A stretch of DNA of 64,000 nucleotides, taken from assembly GCF_003363755.1 (NCBI RefSeq), contig NZ_CP031396.1, positions 2,753,501 through 2,817,500 on the forward strand, written 5' to 3'. This document shows positions 41,862-57,991 of the stretch, piece after piece (within the stretch, counting starts at the first letter, position 1; every line of letters starts with the position of its first letter). Both the position numbers and the translations under genes were made by a program. The notes under the pieces were generated by a model, which made no database searches, had not been told where the DNA came from, and saw only the letters and a program-made list of their open reading frames with translations. The DNA is from Pseudomonas protegens. Its GTDB lineage: Bacteria; Pseudomonadota; Gammaproteobacteria; Pseudomonadales; Pseudomonadaceae.

Positions 41862-42497
41862 TTAACCGCGAGCCTTGGCCGCCGGACGTACAACCAGGTT
41901 GCCGCCAGTAGCGCCAGGAACAGCACCCTTGACCAACAACAGATTGCGTTCAGCGTCGACGCGCACTACTTCCAGGGACTGCACGGTCACGCGCTCAGCG
42001 CCCATATGACCGGACATTTTTTTGCCCTTGAATACACGACCAGGAGTCTGGCACTGGCCAATAGAGCCCGGGACGCGGTGGGAAACGGAGTTACCGTGGG
42101 TGTTATCTTGACCGCGGAAATTCCAACGCTTGATGGTACCGGCGAAGCCTTTACCTTTCGACTGACCGGTAACATCTACCAGTTGGCCAGCTGCGAAGAT
42201 TTCTGCATTGATCAGATCGCCAGCTTGGTACTCGCCTTCTTCAAGACGGAATTCCCAAACGCCACGACCGGCAGCAACGTTCGCTTTAGCGAAGTGACCT
42301 GCTTGAGCAGCAGTCACGCGCGAAGCACGACGCTCACCTACAGTGACTTGCACTGCACGATAGCCATCGGTTTCTTCAGTTTTGAACTGGGTGACGCGAT
42401 TCGGCTCGATCTCAATGACCGTGACCGGAATGGAGACACCTTCTTCGGTGAAAATACGGGTCATACCGCATTTACGACCGACTACACCAATAGTCAT
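41862..42497 (-). CDS. rplC: 50S ribosomal protein L3
   Basis: The 211-residue L3 starts [20 protein letters not shown] and has the long loop [20 protein letters not shown] reaching the peptidyl-transferase centre. The Gln in QCQTPG is the usual methylation site (PrmB). The start at 42497 fits the family; the open frame has 11 more codons. It initiates large-subunit assembly. Confidence 0.97.
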   Translation of the reverse strand: MTIGVVGRKCGMTRIFTEEGVSIPVTVIEIEPNRVTQFKTEETDGYRAVQVTVGERRASRVTAAQAGHFAKANVAAGRGVWEFRLEEGEYQAGDLINAEIFAAGQLVDVTGQSKGKGFAGTIKRWNFRGQDNTHGNSVSHRVPGSIGQCQTPGRVFKGKKMSGHMGAERVTVQSLEVVRVDAERNLLLVKGAVPGATGGNLVVRPAAKARG

Positions 42498-42577
42498 GTT
42501 GTAAACCTCATGAGTGTACGGGGCTTTCACCCGCTATGGCCGCCCATTTCAGAGCGTTACACGACTAAGACCGAGTC

Positions 42578-42889
42578 TTAGCCGAGGCTGATCTGCACTT
42601 CCACACCTGCCGCAAGATCAAGCTTCATAAGAGCATCAACGGTTTTATCCGTTGGCTGGACGATGTCCAGTACGCGCTTATGAGTACGGATCTCGTACTG
42701 GTCACGCGCGTCTTTGTTGACGTGCGGGGAGACCAGAACGGTGAACCGCTCTTTACGGGTAGGCAGTGGAATTGGACCACGCACTTGAGCACCAGTACGT
42801 TTCGCGGTTTCCACGATTTCCTGGGTGGATTGGTCGATCAGGCGATGGTCGAAAGCCTTCAACCTGATACGGATTTGCTGATTTTGCAT
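42578..42889 (-). CDS. rpsJ: 30S ribosomal protein S10
   Basis: The 103-residue S10 starts [20 protein letters not shown] and carries [20 protein letters not shown]. Besides its ribosomal role it is NusE, which binds NusB and NusG in antitermination of rRNA operons. It is the first gene of the S10 operon, with a strong promoter and a short structured leader. Confidence 0.97.
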
Positions 42890-42920
42890 TGGATTTCAGA
42901 CTCCAGGCTGCTATTCCCAC

Positions 42921-42937
42921 CGGGCGCAATACGCCCG
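42921..42937 (-). promoter_or_regulatory. hairpin in the S10 operon leader
   Basis: CGGGCG and CGCCCG form a six-pair GC-only stem with loop CAATA, in the transcribed leader between the promoter at 42953-42981 and rpsJ. It may take part in control by L4 or simply protect the 5' end; no match to the E. coli leader is claimed. Confidence 0.45.
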
Positions 42938-42952
42938 TTAAAAGGAGGCGCA

Positions 42953-42981
42953 ATTCTATAGACGGCCCCACAGAGTGTCAA
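42953..42981 (-). promoter_or_regulatory. S10 operon promoter
   Basis: On the minus strand a perfect TTGACA (42976-42981), a 17-base spacer and TAGAAT (42953-42958) form a strong sigma70 promoter. It lies just after the tuf terminator and 64 bases before rpsJ. Confidence 0.85.
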
Positions 42982-42985
42982 CCCA

Positions 42986-43013
42986 ATAAAAAAGCCCCCG
43001 CAAGCGGGGGCTT
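42986..43013 (-). terminator. terminator after tuf (end of str operon)
   Basis: On the minus strand AAGCCCCCGC and GCGGGGGCTT pair around a short loop and are followed by TTTTTT. It ends the rpsL-rpsG-fusA-tuf transcript. Confidence 0.9.
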
Positions 43014-43029
43014 CTTCATGAGTCGTCGA

Positions 43030-44223
43030 TTACTCGATAACTTTGGCTACGACGCCGGCGCCGACGGTACGACCGCCTTCACGGATAGCGAAACGCAGAC
43101 CATCTTCCATCGCGATGGTTTTGATCAGAGTGACAGTCATCTGGATGTTGTCACCTGGCATTACCATTTCAACGCCTTCTGGCAGCTCGCAGTTACCAGT
43201 CACGTCAGTAGTACGGAAGTAGAACTGTGGACGGTAGCCTTTGAAGAACGGAGTATGACGGCCGCCTTCTTCCTTGCTCAGAACATAAACTTCAGCGGTG
43301 AACTTGGTGTGCGGCTTAACGGTGCCTGGCTTAACCAGAACCTGGCCACGCTCAACGTCATCACGCTTGGTACCACGCAGCAGAACGCCGCAGTTCTCGC
43401 CAGCACGACCTTCGTCGAGCAGCTTGCGGAACATTTCAACGCCGGTGCAGGTAGTCTTCTGAGTATCGCGCAGACCAACGATCTCAACTTCTTCCTGGAT
43501 GCGAACGATGCCACGCTCAACACGACCAGTTACCACGGTGCCACGACCGGAGATCGAGAATACGTCTTCGATTGGCATCAGGAACGGCTTGTCGATTGCA
43601 CGCTCCGGCTCTGGGATGTAAGTGTCCAGAGTTTCTACCAGACGCTTAACAGCGGTGGTACCCATTTCGTTGTCGTCTTGACCGTTCAGAGCCATCAGAG
43701 CCGAACCGATGATGATTGGAGTGTCATCACCTGGGAAGTCGTAAGTGCTCAGCAGATCGCGCACTTCCATTTCAACCAGTTCCAGCAGCTCAGCGTCGTC
43801 AACCATGTCAGCCTTGTTCAGGAAGACAACGATGTACGGAACGCCTACCTGACGGGACAGCAGGATGTGCTCACGAGTTTGTGGCATCGGACCATCGGCA
43901 GCCGAGCAAACCAGGATCGCGCCGTCCATCTGGGCAGCACCGGTGATCATGTTTTTGACGTAGTCGGCGTGACCTGGGCAGTCAACGTGCGCGTAGTGAC
44001 GAATGTGCGAATCGTACTCTACGTGCGCAGTGTTGATGGTGATACCACGAGCTTTTTCTTCTGGAGCGCTGTCGATCTTGTCGAAGTCAACACGAGCCGA
44101 ACCGAAAACTTCGGAGCAAACGCGAGTCAGAGCAGCAGTCAGAGTGGTTTTACCGTGGTCAACGTGACCGATAGTGCCAACGTTGACGTGCGGTTTGTTA
44201 CGTTCAAATTTTTCTTTAGCCAC
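43030..44223 (-). CDS. tuf: elongation factor Tu, copy 1 (str operon)
   Basis: The 397-residue GTPase brings aminoacyl-tRNA to the ribosome. GTP motifs are visible: [26 protein letters not shown] and the SAL motif; the switch I region is [16 protein letters not shown]. Domains 2 and 3 are normal. The protein appears identical to the second copy at 59628-60821, and the DNA differs mainly near both ends. It is the last gene of the str operon. Confidence 0.98.
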   Translation of the reverse strand: MAKEKFERNKPHVNVGTIGHVDHGKTTLTAALTRVCSEVFGSARVDFDKIDSAPEEKARGITINTAHVEYDSHIRHYAHVDCPGHADYVKNMITGAAQMDGAILVCSAADGPMPQTREHILLSRQVGVPYIVVFLNKADMVDDAELLELVEMEVRDLLSTYDFPGDDTPIIIGSALMALNGQDDNEMGTTAVKRLVETLDTYIPEPERAIDKPFLMPIEDVFSISGRGTVVTGRVERGIVRIQEEVEIVGLRDTQKTTCTGVEMFRKLLDEGRAGENCGVLLRGTKRDDVERGQVLVKPGTVKPHTKFTAEVYVLSKEEGGRHTPFFKGYRPQFYFRTTDVTGNCELPEGVEMVMPGDNIQMTVTLIKTIAMEDGLRFAIREGGRTVGAGVVAKVIE

Positions 44224-44257
44224 GACAATTAACTCCTAGCCTAAAGGGGAGACTGAA

Positions 44258-46405
44258 TCAGCCTTGTTTTTTAACGAGAGCTTCGACGATGTTCGACGGA
44301 GCTTCGGCGTATTTGGAGAATTCCATGGAGTAGCTCGCGCGACCCTGAGACATGGAACGAACGTCAGTTGCATAACCGAACATTTCACCCAGTGGAACTT
44401 CAGCACGGATAACCTTGCCGGACACCGAGTCATCCATACCCTGAATCAGACCACGACGACGGTTCAGGTCACCCATCACGTCACCCATGTAGTCCTCTGG
44501 GGTTACTACTTCAACCTTCATGATCGGCTCGAGCACAACGCCGCCACCCTTTTGGGCCAGCTGCTTGGTCGCCATGGAGGCCGCCACCTTGAACGCCATC
44601 TCGTTGGAGTCGACGTCGTGGTAGGAACCATCGAACACGGTAGCCTTCAGGCCGATCAGCGGATAACCGGCAACGACGCCGTTCTTCATCTGCTCTTCGA
44701 TACCCTTCTGGATAGCCGGGATGTATTCCTTAGGAACCACACCACCAACAACTTCGTTGGTGAAGACCAGACCTTCGGTGATGTTGCCGTTCGCATCGAC
44801 GTCCGGCTCCGAGAAACGGATCCAGCAGTGACCGAACTGACCGCGACCGCCGGATTGACGAACGAACTTGCCTTCGATCTCGACGTTGCTCTTGCTAATC
44901 TTCTCGCGGTACGAAACCTGCGGCTTGCCGATGTTGGCTTCGACGTTGAACTCGCGCTTCATGCGATCAACGAGGATGTCCAGGTGCAGCTCACCCATAC
45001 CGGAAATGATGGTCTGACCGGTCTCTTCGTCGGTCTTGACGCGGAACGACGGGTCTTCCTGAGCCAGCTTGCCCAGTGCAATACCCATCTTTTCCTGGTC
45101 CTGCTTGGTTTTCGGCTCTACCGCTACCGAAATCACAGGCTCAGGGAAGTCCATACGCTCAAGAATGATCTGCTTGTCGAGATCGCACAAAGTGTCACCA
45201 GTGGTGACGTCCTTCATGCCGATCAGGGCAGCGATATCGCCTGCACGTACTTCCTTGATCTCTTCACGCTGGTTGGCGTGCATCTGCACCATACGACCAA
45301 CGCGCTCTTTCTTGCCCTTGACCGAGTTGATCACGGAGTCGCCCGAGCTCAGGAAGCCCGAGTAAACGCGCACGAAAGTCAGAGTACCAACGAACGGGTC
45401 GGTAGCGATCTTGAATGCCAGAGCCGAGAACGGTTCAGCATCATCAGCGTGACGCTCGTCGTAATCCGCCTCTACCAGCTCATCCTTCGGCTTCTCGATG
45501 AGATCCGGATGGATACCTTTGATCGCCGGGATCTCGGTAGGAGCAGGCAGGAAGTCGATAACGGCGTCGAGAACCAGGGGAACACCCTTGTTCTTGAACG
45601 AAGAGCCGCAGACAGCCGGAACGATTTCGCTAGCCAGGGTGCGCGCACGCAGACCAGCCTTGATCTCTTCTGGAGTCAGGTCACCTTCTTCAAGGTACTT
45701 GTTCATCAACTCTTCGTTGGCTTCAGCAGCGGCTTCAACCATGTTGGAGCGCCACTCGTTAGCCAGGTCCAGCATATCGGCAGGAATTTCTTCCTCGCGA
45801 TAGGTAGTACCCTTGTCGTCGTCGTTCCAGTAGATAGCCTTCATCTTGATCAGATCAACCTGACCTTCGAAGTTATCTTCAGCGCCGATAGCCAGCTGAA
45901 CCGGAACCGGGGTGTGACCCAGGCGGTTTTTGATCTGACCAACAACACGCAGGAAGTTAGCGCCGGCACGGTCCATCTTGTTCACGTAAACAACACGTGG
46001 AACGCCGTACTTGTTGGCTTGACGCCATACGGTTTCAGACTGAGGCTCAACACCAGAAGTACCGCAGAACACAACGACCGCGCCGTCGAGTACGCGCAGC
46101 GAACGCTCTACTTCGATGGTGAAGTCTACGTGGCCAGGGGTATCGATAACGTTTACACGATAGTTATCGTATTGGCCGCGCGAACCTTTCCAGAAGGTAG
46201 TTACAGCAGCGGAGGTAATGGTAATACCCCGCTCCTGCTCCTGCACCATCCAGTCGGTGGTAGCAGCGCCGTCATGCACCTCACCCATCTTATGGCTGAG
46301 ACCTGTGTAAAACAGGATCCGCTCGGTAGTGGTAGTCTTGCCCGCGTCAACGTGGGCACAGATACCGATGTTACGGTAGCGGTTGATTGCTGTAGTACGA
46401 GCCAT
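44258..46405 (-). CDS. fusA: elongation factor G
   Basis: The 715-residue GTPase moves tRNA and mRNA through the ribosome and helps recycle ribosomes. The GTP site is [19 protein letters not shown], then [15 protein letters not shown] and [10 protein letters not shown]. Five domains of normal length follow. Pseudomonads often have a second EF-G elsewhere; this one is in the str operon and should be the main translation factor. Confidence 0.98.
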   Translation of the reverse strand: MARTTAINRYRNIGICAHVDAGKTTTTERILFYTGLSHKMGEVHDGAATTDWMVQEQERGITITSAAVTTFWKGSRGQYDNYRVNVIDTPGHVDFTIEVERSLRVLDGAVVVFCGTSGVEPQSETVWRQANKYGVPRVVYVNKMDRAGANFLRVVGQIKNRLGHTPVPVQLAIGAEDNFEGQVDLIKMKAIYWNDDDKGTTYREEEIPADMLDLANEWRSNMVEAAAEANEELMNKYLEEGDLTPEEIKAGLRARTLASEIVPAVCGSSFKNKGVPLVLDAVIDFLPAPTEIPAIKGIHPDLIEKPKDELVEADYDERHADDAEPFSALAFKIATDPFVGTLTFVRVYSGFLSSGDSVINSVKGKKERVGRMVQMHANQREEIKEVRAGDIAALIGMKDVTTGDTLCDLDKQIILERMDFPEPVISVAVEPKTKQDQEKMGIALGKLAQEDPSFRVKTDEETGQTIISGMGELHLDILVDRMKREFNVEANIGKPQVSYREKISKSNVEIEGKFVRQSGGRGQFGHCWIRFSEPDVDANGNITEGLVFTNEVVGGVVPKEYIPAIQKGIEEQMKNGVVAGYPLIGLKATVFDGSYHDVDSNEMAFKVAASMATKQLAQKGGGVVLEPIMKVEVVTPEDYMGDVMGDLNRRRGLIQGMDDSVSGKVIRAEVPLGEMFGYATDVRSMSQGRASYSMEFSKYAEAPSNIVEALVKKQG

Positions 46406-46435
46406 AAAGCCCTCGCAAAATGAATGATGCTGAGA

Positions 46436-46906
46436 TTAGAAGCGGTAGTGCGAGAAAGCCTTGTTGGCTTCAGCCATACGGTGAACGTCTTCACGCTTCT
46501 TAACTGCAGCACCTTTGCCTTCGGCAGCGTCCAGCAGTTCGCCAGCCAAACGCAGAGCCATAGACTTCTCGCCGCGCTTGCGGGCGAAGTCTACCAACCA
46601 GCGCATTGCCAGAGCGTTACGACGGGACGGACGAACTTCGACCGGAACCTGGTAAGTAGCACCGCCTACACGGCGCGACTTCACTTCGACCAGCGGAGCG
46701 ATGGCGTCGAGAGCTTTCTCGAAGATTTCCAGGGGATCGCTGTTCTTGCGCTCTTTAACTTTTTCCAGCGCGCCATAAACGATACGCTCGGCAACGGCTT
46801 TCTTACCGCTTTCCATTACGTGGTTCATGAACTTGGCGAGGATCTGGCTTCCGTATTTCGGATCGTCCAGAATCTCACGTTTGGCTGCTACGCGACGTCT
46901 TGGCAT
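46436..46906 (-). CDS. rpsG: 30S ribosomal protein S7
   Basis: The 156-residue S7 starts [20 protein letters not shown] and ends [13 protein letters not shown]. It organises the head of the small subunit and touches the E-site tRNA. In E. coli it represses the str operon by binding the rpsL-rpsG gap; here that gap is 111 bases and could play the same part. Confidence 0.97.
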   Translation of the reverse strand: MPRRRVAAKREILDDPKYGSQILAKFMNHVMESGKKAVAERIVYGALEKVKERKNSDPLEIFEKALDAIAPLVEVKSRRVGGATYQVPVEVRPSRRNALAMRWLVDFARKRGEKSMALRLAGELLDAAEGKGAAVKKREDVHRMAEANKAFSHYRF

Positions 46907-47017
46907 TGATAAGCCCTCAAACGGTCTTCAGGTTAGCTCGGGACAGTTGATCCAATGGACGCGTGCCCGACCTTACTCTTATCGACTCAATATAATTAAA
47001 AACTGCAAAACGGCCGA

Positions 47018-47389
47018 TTACTTCGGACGCTTGGTACCGTACTTCGAACGACCTTGGTTACGACCTTTAACGCCGGAGGTATCCAGGGAGCCGCGAACGG
47101 TGTGGTAACGAACACCTGGCAAGTCTTTTACACGGCCGCCACGAATCAGTACGACGCTGTGCTCTTGCAGGTTGTGGCCCTCACCACCGATATACGAGGA
47201 AACCTCGAAACCGTTGGTCAGACGCACACGGCATACTTTACGCAGTGCCGAGTTAGGTTTTTTCGGCGTAGTGGTATACACGCGAGTGCACACGCCACGA
47301 CGTTGCGGGCAGTTCTGCAGCGCAGGCACGTCGGATTTCTCGACGATACGCTTACGCGGCTGACGTACCAGCTGGTTGATAGTTGCCAT
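47018..47389 (-). CDS. rpsL: 30S ribosomal protein S12
   Basis: The 123-residue S12 starts [20 protein letters not shown]. The streptomycin-related lysines are wild type ([13 protein letters not shown] around 43, and the [12 protein letters not shown] segment around 88). It controls decoding accuracy. It opens the str operon behind a clear promoter and a structured leader. Confidence 0.98.
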
Positions 47390-47464
47390 CTACTAGCTCC
47401 ACTGTTGTCTTTCGACATAAACAAAATGGCAGAGCACAAGCTCCACCAAATTTAGGGGTACAAG
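47390..47464 (-). ncRNA. rpsL leader with hairpin
   Basis: About 70 bases of leader lie between the promoter and rpsL. GGUGGAGC and GCUCUGCC (complement of 47428-47447) form an eight-pair stem with loop UUGU, including two G-U pairs. A pseudomonad rpsL leader motif has been described, as I recall; I could not compare the sequences. Confidence 0.45.
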
Positions 47465-47493
47465 AGTCTAAAGAGGATCTTGCCCCCAGTCAA
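47465..47493 (-). promoter_or_regulatory. str operon promoter
   Basis: On the minus strand TTGACT (47488-47493), 17 bases and TAGACT (47465-47470) form a strong sigma70 pattern 75 bases before rpsL. GC-rich sequence (GGGGGC) fills the spacer. Confidence 0.85.
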
Positions 47494-47590
47494 GGCAAGG
47501 CCCCGGGCTCCCCGATCAGCGAACCTCGACCAAAAGTGTCTCGATTCTCAGTCGGAAAAACCGGGGCCCCATCTCAATCTATTGCAGACC

Positions 47591-51790
<4,200 letters not shown>

Positions 51791-51854
51791 GGCCTTTCCT
51801 CCTGGCGGAGCAGAGAGCGGGCAATCCTGCCCCGCTCTCGATTCGCGTCACGTG

Positions 51855-54800
51855 TTATTCGGTTTCCAGATCGATATCGATGCCGAGGGAACGAATTTCT
51901 TTGATCAACACGTTGAAGGACTCGGGCATGCCCGGCTCCATACGGTGATCGCCGTCCACGATGTTTTTGTACATCTTGGTACGACCGTTCACATCGTCCG
52001 ACTTCACTGTGAGCATTTCTTGCAGAGTGTATGCAGCACCGTATGCTTCCAGTGCCCAGACCTCCATCTCCCCGAAACGCTGACCACCGAACTGCGCCTT
52101 ACCACCCAGCGGCTGCTGGGTAACCAGGCTGTACGAACCGGTAGAACGAGCGTGCATCTTGTCGTCTACCAAGTGGTTCAGTTTCAGCATGTACATGTAG
52201 CCAACGGTAACTGGACGCTCGAACTTGTTGCCGGTACGGCCGTCGGTCAGCTGCATCTGGCCGCTCTCTGGCAGGTCCGCCAGTTTCAGCATGGCCTTGA
52301 TTTCGCTTTCCTTGGCGCCGTCGAACACCGGAGTGGCCATTGGCACACCGCCGCGCAGGTTGTTCGCCAGATCCAGAATCTCCTGATCGGAGAAGCTGTC
52401 CAGGTCTTCGTTGCGACCGCCGATCTGGTTGTAGATTTCGTCCAGGAAGGTGCGCAGCTCCGCCACCTTACGCTGCTCTTCAACCATGCGGTTGATCTTC
52501 TCGCCCAAACCTTTGGCCGCGAGGCCCAGGTGAGTTTCGAGAATCTGACCAACGTTCATACGCGAAGGTACGCCCAGTGGGTTGAGGACGACGTCGACCG
52601 GGGTGCCATTGGCATCGTGCGGCATGTCTTCAACCGGCATGATCACGGAGACCACACCCTTGTTACCGTGACGACCGGCCATCTTGTCGCCCGGCTGAAT
52701 GCGACGACGGATTGCCAGGTAGACCTTGACGATTTTCAGCACGCCTGGAGCCAGGTCATCGCCCTGCTGCAGTTTGCGCTTCTTGTCTTCGAACTTGTCG
52801 TCCAGCAGACGGCGGCGATCAACGATGTAGGCCTGAGCCTTCTCGAGCTGCTCGTTCAGAGCATCTTCAGCCATGCGCAGTTTGAACCACTGGCCATGCT
52901 CAAGACCGTCGAGAACTTCGTCGGTGATTTCCTGACCTTTCTTCAGACCGGCGCCGCCTTCGGCTTTATGGCCGACCAGAGCGGAGCGCAGACGCTCGAA
53001 GGTTGCGCCTTCAACGATGCGAAACTCTTCGTTCAGATCCTTGCGGATCTCGTCGAGCTGGCTCTTCTCGATGGACAGTGCACGAGCATCACGCTCAACG
53101 CCGTCACGAGTGAAGACCTGTACGTCAATGACAGTACCTTTGGTACCAGTAGGCACACGCAGGGAGGTGTCTTTAACGTCGCTGGCTTTTTCACCGAAGA
53201 TCGCGCGCAGCAGTTTCTCTTCCGGAGTCAGCTGAGTCTCGCCTTTCGGAGTGACCTTACCGACCAGGATGTCGCCTGCGCCAACTTCAGCACCTACATA
53301 AACGATACCGGCTTCGTCCAGCTTGTTCAGTGCAGCCTCACCCACGTTCGGGATGTCTGCAGTGATTTCCTCTGGGCCAAGCTTGGTGTCACGGGCCACA
53401 CAGGTCAGTTCCTGAATGTGGATCGTGGTGAAGCGGTCTTCCTGAACCACACGCTCGGACAGGCAGATGGAGTCTTCGAAGTTGAAGCCGTTCCATGCCA
53501 TGAACGCGATACGCATGTTCTGACCCAGAGCCAGCTCACCCATATCGGTGGACGGGCCGTCGGCCATGATGTCGCTGCGCTGAACCCGATCACCCTTTCT
53601 CACCAGCGGACGCTGGTTGATGCAGGTGTTCTGGTTGGAGCGGGTGTACTTGGTCAGGTTGTAGATATCAACACCGGCTTCGCCAGTTTCGACTTCGTCA
53701 TCCGCAACACGAACCACGATACGGCTGGCATCGACCGAGTCGATCACGCCGCCACGGCGAGCCACGACACAAACGCCGGAGTCACGGGCAACGTTGCGCT
53801 CCATGCCGGTACCTACCAGCGGCTTATCAGCACGCAGGGTCGGTACAGCCTGACGCTGCATGTTGGAACCCATCAACGCACGGTTGGCGTCGTCGTGCTC
53901 GAGGAACGGAATCAGCGACGCTGCAACCGAGACTACCTGCTTCGGCGAAACGTCCATCAAGGTGACGTCTTCCGGCGCCTTGACGGTAAATTCGTTCAAG
54001 TGACGAACAGCCACCAGCTCATCGATCAGCTGACCTTTGTCGTTCATGGTCGCCGAAGCCTGGGCGATCACGTGATCGGCCTCTTCGATGGCGGACAGGA
54101 ACACGATCTCGTCAGTGACCAGGGCGTCTTTCACCACACGGTACGGGCTCTCGAGGAAGCCGTACTGGTTGGTGCGCGCATAGGCCGCCAGGGAGTTGAT
54201 CAGACCGATGTTCGGACCTTCCGGCGTCTCGATCGGGCATACACGACCGTAGTGAGTCGGGTGCACGTCACGAACTTCGAAGCCTGCACGCTCACGGGTC
54301 AGACCACCTGGGCCGAGTGCGGAGACACGACGCTTGTGGGTGATCTCGGAGAGCGGGTTGTTCTGGTCCATGAACTGCGACAGCTGGCTGGAACCGAAGA
54401 ACTCTTTCACTGCCGCAGCCACTGGCTTGGCATTGATCAGGTCTTGCGGCATCAGGCCTTCGCTTTCGGCCATCGACAGACGCTCTTTGACCGCACGCTC
54501 TACACGCACCAGACCAACGCGGAACTGGTTCTCGGCCATTTCGCCTACGCAACGAACACGACGGTTACCCAGGTGGTCGATGTCGTCGACGATGCCTTTA
54601 CCGTTACGGATGTCGACCAGAGTCTTCAGTACGGCAACGATGTCCTCTTTGCACAGGACGCCCGAACCTTCGATCTCGGTACGACCGATACGACGGTTGA
54701 ACTTCATCCGGCCAACGGCGGAGAGGTCATAGCGCTCAGGGCTGAAGAACAGGTTGTTGAACAGAGTCTCGGCAGCATCTTTGGTTGGCGGCTCGCCAGG

Positions 54801-55928
54801 ACGCATCATGCGATAGATCTCGACCAGCGCTTCCAATTGGTTGCTGGTGGAGTCGATCTTCAGAGTGTCAGAAACGAACGGACCACAGTCGATGTCGTTG
54901 GTGTACAGCGTTTCGATGCGAACAACCTGGGCCTTGGCGATTTTTGCCAGGATCTCGGTATTCAGCTCGGTGTTGCACTCTGCCAGGATTTCACCAGTAG
55001 CCGGGTGCACGATAGCCTTGGCGGTGGTACGCCCCAGGACGTAGTCCAGAGGTACATCCAGCTCTTTGATACCGGCTTTTTCCAGCTGGTTGATGTGGCG
55101 AGCGGTGATACGACGACCCTGCTCGACAATAACCTTGCCCTTGTCATCCTGGATGTCCAGAACGGCAATTTCACCACGCAGGCGCTGAGGCACCAGTTCC
55201 AGGCTCAGGCTCTCGCCTTTCACGTGGAATACGTTGGTGGTGTAGAAAGCATCCAGCACTTCTTCAGTGGTGTAACCCAGCGCGCGCAGCAGAACCGACG
55301 CAGGTAGCTTGCGGCGACGGTCGATACGGACGAACACGCAGTCTTTCGGGTCGAACTCGAAGTCCAGCCACGAACCGCGGTAAGGAATGATCCGCGCGGA
55401 GTACAGCAGCTTACCGGAGCTGTGCGTCTTGCCACGGTCGTGGTCGAAGAATACGCCAGGGGAACGGTGCAGCTGGGAAACGATTACACGCTCGGTACCG
55501 TTGATTACGAAGGTACCGTTCTCAGTCATCAGGGGGATTTCACCCATGTAGACTTCTTGCTCTTTGATGTCCTTGATCGCTTTGTTCGACGATTCTTTGT
55601 CGAAAATGATCAGACGAACTTTTACCCGCAAAGGTACGGCGTAAGTCACACCACGCAACACGCATTCTTTAACATCAAACGCCGGTTCGCCCAGGCGATA
55701 ACCGACATACTCCAACGCAGCATTGCCGGAGTAGCTGATGATCGGGAAAACGGATTTGAAGGCCGCATGCAGGCCCACGTCGCGGAACTGATCTTTAGTC
55801 GCTCCCGCTTGCAAGAATTCACGATACGAATCCAGCTGGATGGCCAGGAGGTACGGCACATCCATGACGTCCGGCAACTTGCTAAAGTCCTTGCGGATAC
55901 GTTTTTTCTCAGTATATGAGTAAGCCAT
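51855..55928 (-). CDS. rpoB: RNA polymerase beta subunit
   Basis: The 1357-residue subunit starts [20 protein letters not shown]. The rifampicin region ([12 protein letters not shown], then [15 protein letters not shown] near 520-545) is wild type, so rifampicin sensitivity is expected. The C-terminal clamp part ([20 protein letters not shown]) is complete. It is preceded by an attenuator-like terminator after rplL and followed by rpoC. Confidence 0.99.
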   Translation of the reverse strand: MAYSYTEKKRIRKDFSKLPDVMDVPYLLAIQLDSYREFLQAGATKDQFRDVGLHAAFKSVFPIISYSGNAALEYVGYRLGEPAFDVKECVLRGVTYAVPLRVKVRLIIFDKESSNKAIKDIKEQEVYMGEIPLMTENGTFVINGTERVIVSQLHRSPGVFFDHDRGKTHSSGKLLYSARIIPYRGSWLDFEFDPKDCVFVRIDRRRKLPASVLLRALGYTTEEVLDAFYTTNVFHVKGESLSLELVPQRLRGEIAVLDIQDDKGKVIVEQGRRITARHINQLEKAGIKELDVPLDYVLGRTTAKAIVHPATGEILAECNTELNTEILAKIAKAQVVRIETLYTNDIDCGPFVSDTLKIDSTSNQLEALVEIYRMMRPGEPPTKDAAETLFNNLFFSPERYDLSAVGRMKFNRRIGRTEIEGSGVLCKEDIVAVLKTLVDIRNGKGIVDDIDHLGNRRVRCVGEMAENQFRVGLVRVERAVKERLSMAESEGLMPQDLINAKPVAAAVKEFFGSSQLSQFMDQNNPLSEITHKRRVSALGPGGLTRERAGFEVRDVHPTHYGRVCPIETPEGPNIGLINSLAAYARTNQYGFLESPYRVVKDALVTDEIVFLSAIEEADHVIAQASATMNDKGQLIDELVAVRHLNEFTVKAPEDVTLMDVSPKQVVSVAASLIPFLEHDDANRALMGSNMQRQAVPTLRADKPLVGTGMERNVARDSGVCVVARRGGVIDSVDASRIVVRVADDEVETGEAGVDIYNLTKYTRSNQNTCINQRPLVRKGDRVQRSDIMADGPSTDMGELALGQNMRIAFMAWNGFNFEDSICLSERVVQEDRFTTIHIQELTCVARDTKLGPEEITADIPNVGEAALNKLDEAGIVYVGAEVGAGDILVGKVTPKGETQLTPEEKLLRAIFGEKASDVKDTSLRVPTGTKGTVIDVQVFTRDGVERDARALSIEKSQLDEIRKDLNEEFRIVEGATFERLRSALVGHKAEGGAGLKKGQEITDEVLDGLEHGQWFKLRMAEDALNEQLEKAQAYIVDRRRLLDDKFEDKKRKLQQGDDLAPGVLKIVKVYLAIRRRIQPGDKMAGRHGNKGVVSVIMPVEDMPHDANGTPVDVVLNPLGVPSRMNVGQILETHLGLAAKGLGEKINRMVEEQRKVAELRTFLDEIYNQIGGRNEDLDSFSDQEILDLANNLRGGVPMATPVFDGAKESEIKAMLKLADLPESGQMQLTDGRTGNKFERPVTVGYMYMLKLNHLVDDKMHARSTGSYSLVTQQPLGGKAQFGGQRFGEMEVWALEAYGAAYTLQEMLTVKSDDVNGRTKMYKNIVDGDHRMEPGMPESFNVLIKEIRSLGIDIDLETE

Positions 55929-56074
55929 CAGCGTTCCCCAGCTTGGTCACCTGCTTATTCGGCTCCTCCCGACGGGAGCAGCCAGAAAATCGTGCAAACC
56001 CTTTGGTTTGCGCCACCGCACAGGGTGGGTTACAGCACGTTAAAGGCACCGACCCAGTCGGTCGCCAATAACGG

Positions 56075-56103
56075 AAAAAGGCCGGTGGCAAAAGCCACCA
56101 GCC
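56075..56103 (-). terminator. attenuator-like terminator between rplL and rpoB
   Basis: On the minus strand GGCTGGTGGC and GCCACCGGCC form a ten-pair stem (one G-U) with loop TTTT, followed by TTTTT. As in E. coli, partial termination here would make more L7/L12 than polymerase. Confidence 0.8.
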
Positions 56104-56149
56104 ATCAGCCGTTCGCTTAACGCTTGGGCTGGAGACACAAAGTCGATGC

Positions 56150-56515
56150 TTACTTGAGCTCGACTTTAGCGCCTGCTTCTTCCAGAGCTGCTTTGGCTTT
56201 GTCAGCTGCTTCTTTAGCAACAGCTTCCAGAACCATGGCAGGAGCGCCGTCAACTACAGCCTTGGCTTCTTTCAGGCCCAGACCGGTCAGTTCACGTACT
56301 GCCTTGATCACGTTAACTTTCTTCTCGCCAGCTTCGGTCAGCATGACGTTGAATTCAGTTTGCTCTTCAACAACAGCGGCAGCAGCAGCTGGGCCAGCAG
56401 CGGCAACAGCAGCGGTAACGCCGAAGGTTTCTTCCATTGCTTTGATCAGCTCAACAACTTCCAGAACGGTTTTCTGGCCGATTGCTTCGATGATTTGCTC
56501 GTTAGTCAGAGACAT
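56150..56515 (-). CDS. rplL: 50S ribosomal protein L7/L12
   Basis: The 121-residue stalk protein starts [20 protein letters not shown], has an Ala-rich hinge ([16 protein letters not shown]) and the C-terminal factor-binding domain ([20 protein letters not shown]). Several copies sit on L10 and recruit EF-Tu and EF-G. It is 80 bases after rplJ. Confidence 0.98.
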   Translation of the reverse strand: MSLTNEQIIEAIGQKTVLEVVELIKAMEETFGVTAAVAAAGPAAAAAVVEEQTEFNVMLTEAGEKKVNVIKAVRELTGLGLKEAKAVVDGAPAMVLEAVAKEAADKAKAALEEAGAKVELK

Positions 56516-56595
56516 GACTATAAATTCCTGTATTGGGGTGACAGCCTACGCAGCCATCAAATTAAACATATGATTTTGAAAGGGCTTGCGGTGCC

Positions 56596-57096
56596 TTAGG
56601 CAGCAGCAGCTTCTTTCTGGTCGCGAATAGCCGCCAGAGTACGAGCCAGCTTGCTGGTAGCGCCTTGAATCACGCTCATCAGCTTCGCAATAGCTTCGTC
56701 GCGAGTTGGCAGCGAAGCCAACACGTCGATCTCGTTTGCTGCGAGGTACTTGCCCTCGAACGCAGCTGCCTTGATCTCGAACTTGTCCTGACCCTTTGCG
56801 AACTCTTTGAAAATACGAGCAGCAGCGCCCGGATGTTCCTTGGAGAATGCAATCAGGGTAGGGCCGACGAACGCGTCGTTGAGCACGTCATATTGAGTGC
56901 CTTCAACAGCGCGCTTGAGCAGGGTGTTACGTACAACACGTACGTAAACACCAGCTTCGCGGGCCTCTTTACGGAGTCCGGTCATTGCGCCTACTGTCAC
57001 ACCGCGGGCATCAGCCACAACAGCAGACAGAGCGACTTTGGCAGCCTCGTTGACTTCAGCGACGATGGCCTTCTTGTCTTCGAGTTTAATTGCCAC
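56596..57096 (-). CDS. rplJ: 50S ribosomal protein L10
   Basis: The 166-residue L10 starts [20 protein letters not shown] and ends in an Ala-rich helix that carries L7/L12 dimers. In E. coli the L10-L7/L12 complex represses its own operon by binding the leader. The 199-base gap before this gene fits such a leader. Confidence 0.98.
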   Translation of the reverse strand: MAIKLEDKKAIVAEVNEAAKVALSAVVADARGVTVGAMTGLRKEAREAGVYVRVVRNTLLKRAVEGTQYDVLNDAFVGPTLIAFSKEHPGAAARIFKEFAKGQDKFEIKAAAFEGKYLAANEIDVLASLPTRDEAIAKLMSVIQGATSKLARTLAAIRDQKEAAAA

Positions 57097-57295
57097 GGGT
57101 TTAACTCCTGCTTGTTACCGTTTCATCCAACCTGGGCTGGATGTCGTTTTGGTGTCTGATTCGGTAAGGAACCGGGAGCACCATCTGCGTAGGCTTGAGG
57201 TTTAAGACTTGCGTCGCCTACGGTCTTGGATAGCCCCCGCCAGGCAGGGACCCCAATTTTTTCAACTGGCGCAATCGCTTGTGCCAGCCTGTGTC
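57097..57295 (-). promoter_or_regulatory. rplJ leader, possible L10-binding region
   Basis: The 199 bases between rplA and rplJ carry no gene. Complement of 57124-57143 gives CAUCCAGC-CCAG-GUUGGAUG, an eight-pair hairpin close to rplJ. Position and length match the L10 leader of gammaproteobacteria, but a structure search was not possible. Confidence 0.5.
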
Positions 57296-57991
57296 TTATA
57301 CGTCCAGCGAGCCTTGGTCGATGACCAGACCTGGACCCATGGTGGTGCTCAGGGTAACGCGCTTGACGTAGATACCTTTCGAAGAAGCTGGCTTGATACG
57401 CTTCAGGTCAGCGATCAGGGCTTCAACGTTTTCCTTCAGCTTGACGGCGTCGAAGCCGACCTTGCCAACGGAGGTGTGGATAATGCCGTTTTTGTCGGTG
57501 CGGTAGCGAACCTGACCAGCCTTGGCGTTCTTAACTGCCGAGGCCACGTCTGGGGTTACAGTGCCGACTTTCGGGTTAGGCATCAGGCCACGAGGACCCA
57601 GAACCTGACCCAGCTGACCTACAACGCGCATTGCATCCGGAGAAGCAATAACTACGTCATAGTTCAGGTCGCCGCCTTTCATTTCGGCAGCCAGATCATC
57701 CATACCTACGCGGTCTGCACCGGCAGCCAGAGCAGCTTCAGCAGCTGGACCCTGAGTAAACACAGCAACACGTACAGTCTTGCCAGTGCCGTGTGGCAGC
57801 ACGGTAGCGCTACGAACAACCTGGTCAGATTTACGTGGGTCTACGCCCAGGTTCACAGCTACGTCTACGGACTCGCTGAACTTAACGGTCGACAGCTCGG
57901 TCAGGAGAGCGGCGGCTTCTACGAAGTTGTAGGCCTTGCCTGCTTCAATCTTGCCGGCGATAGCCTTTTGGCGCTTGGTCAGCTTAGCCAT
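57296..57991 (-). CDS. rplA: 50S ribosomal protein L1
   Basis: The 231-residue L1 starts [20 protein letters not shown] and contains [20 protein letters not shown]. It forms the mobile stalk that releases E-site tRNA and, in E. coli, represses the rplKA mRNA. The ATG shares a base with the rplK stop (TAATG). Confidence 0.98.
   Translation of the reverse strand: MAKLTKRQKAIAGKIEAGKAYNFVEAAALLTELSTVKFSESVDVAVNLGVDPRKSDQVVRSATVLPHGTGKTVRVAVFTQGPAAEAALAAGADRVGMDDLAAEMKGGDLNYDVVIASPDAMRVVGQLGQVLGPRGLMPNPKVGTVTPDVASAVKNAKAGQVRYRTDKNGIIHTSVGKVGFDAVKLKENVEALIADLKRIKPASSKGIYVKRVTLSTTMGPGLVIDQGSLDV

Noticed and set aside
44264..46423. 719-codon open frame opposite fusA, and long frames opposite both tuf genes
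   Set aside because: Antisense shadows; the two tuf shadows are alike only because the tuf genes are alike.
47500..47590. GGGGCCCC palindromes after rpoC as a terminator
   Set aside because: The palindromes have no loop and the T-run is misplaced; a long-range stem is possible but not convincing.
51852..55307. 1151-codon open frame opposite rpoB
   Set aside because: Same reason; it exists only because rpoB avoids some codons.
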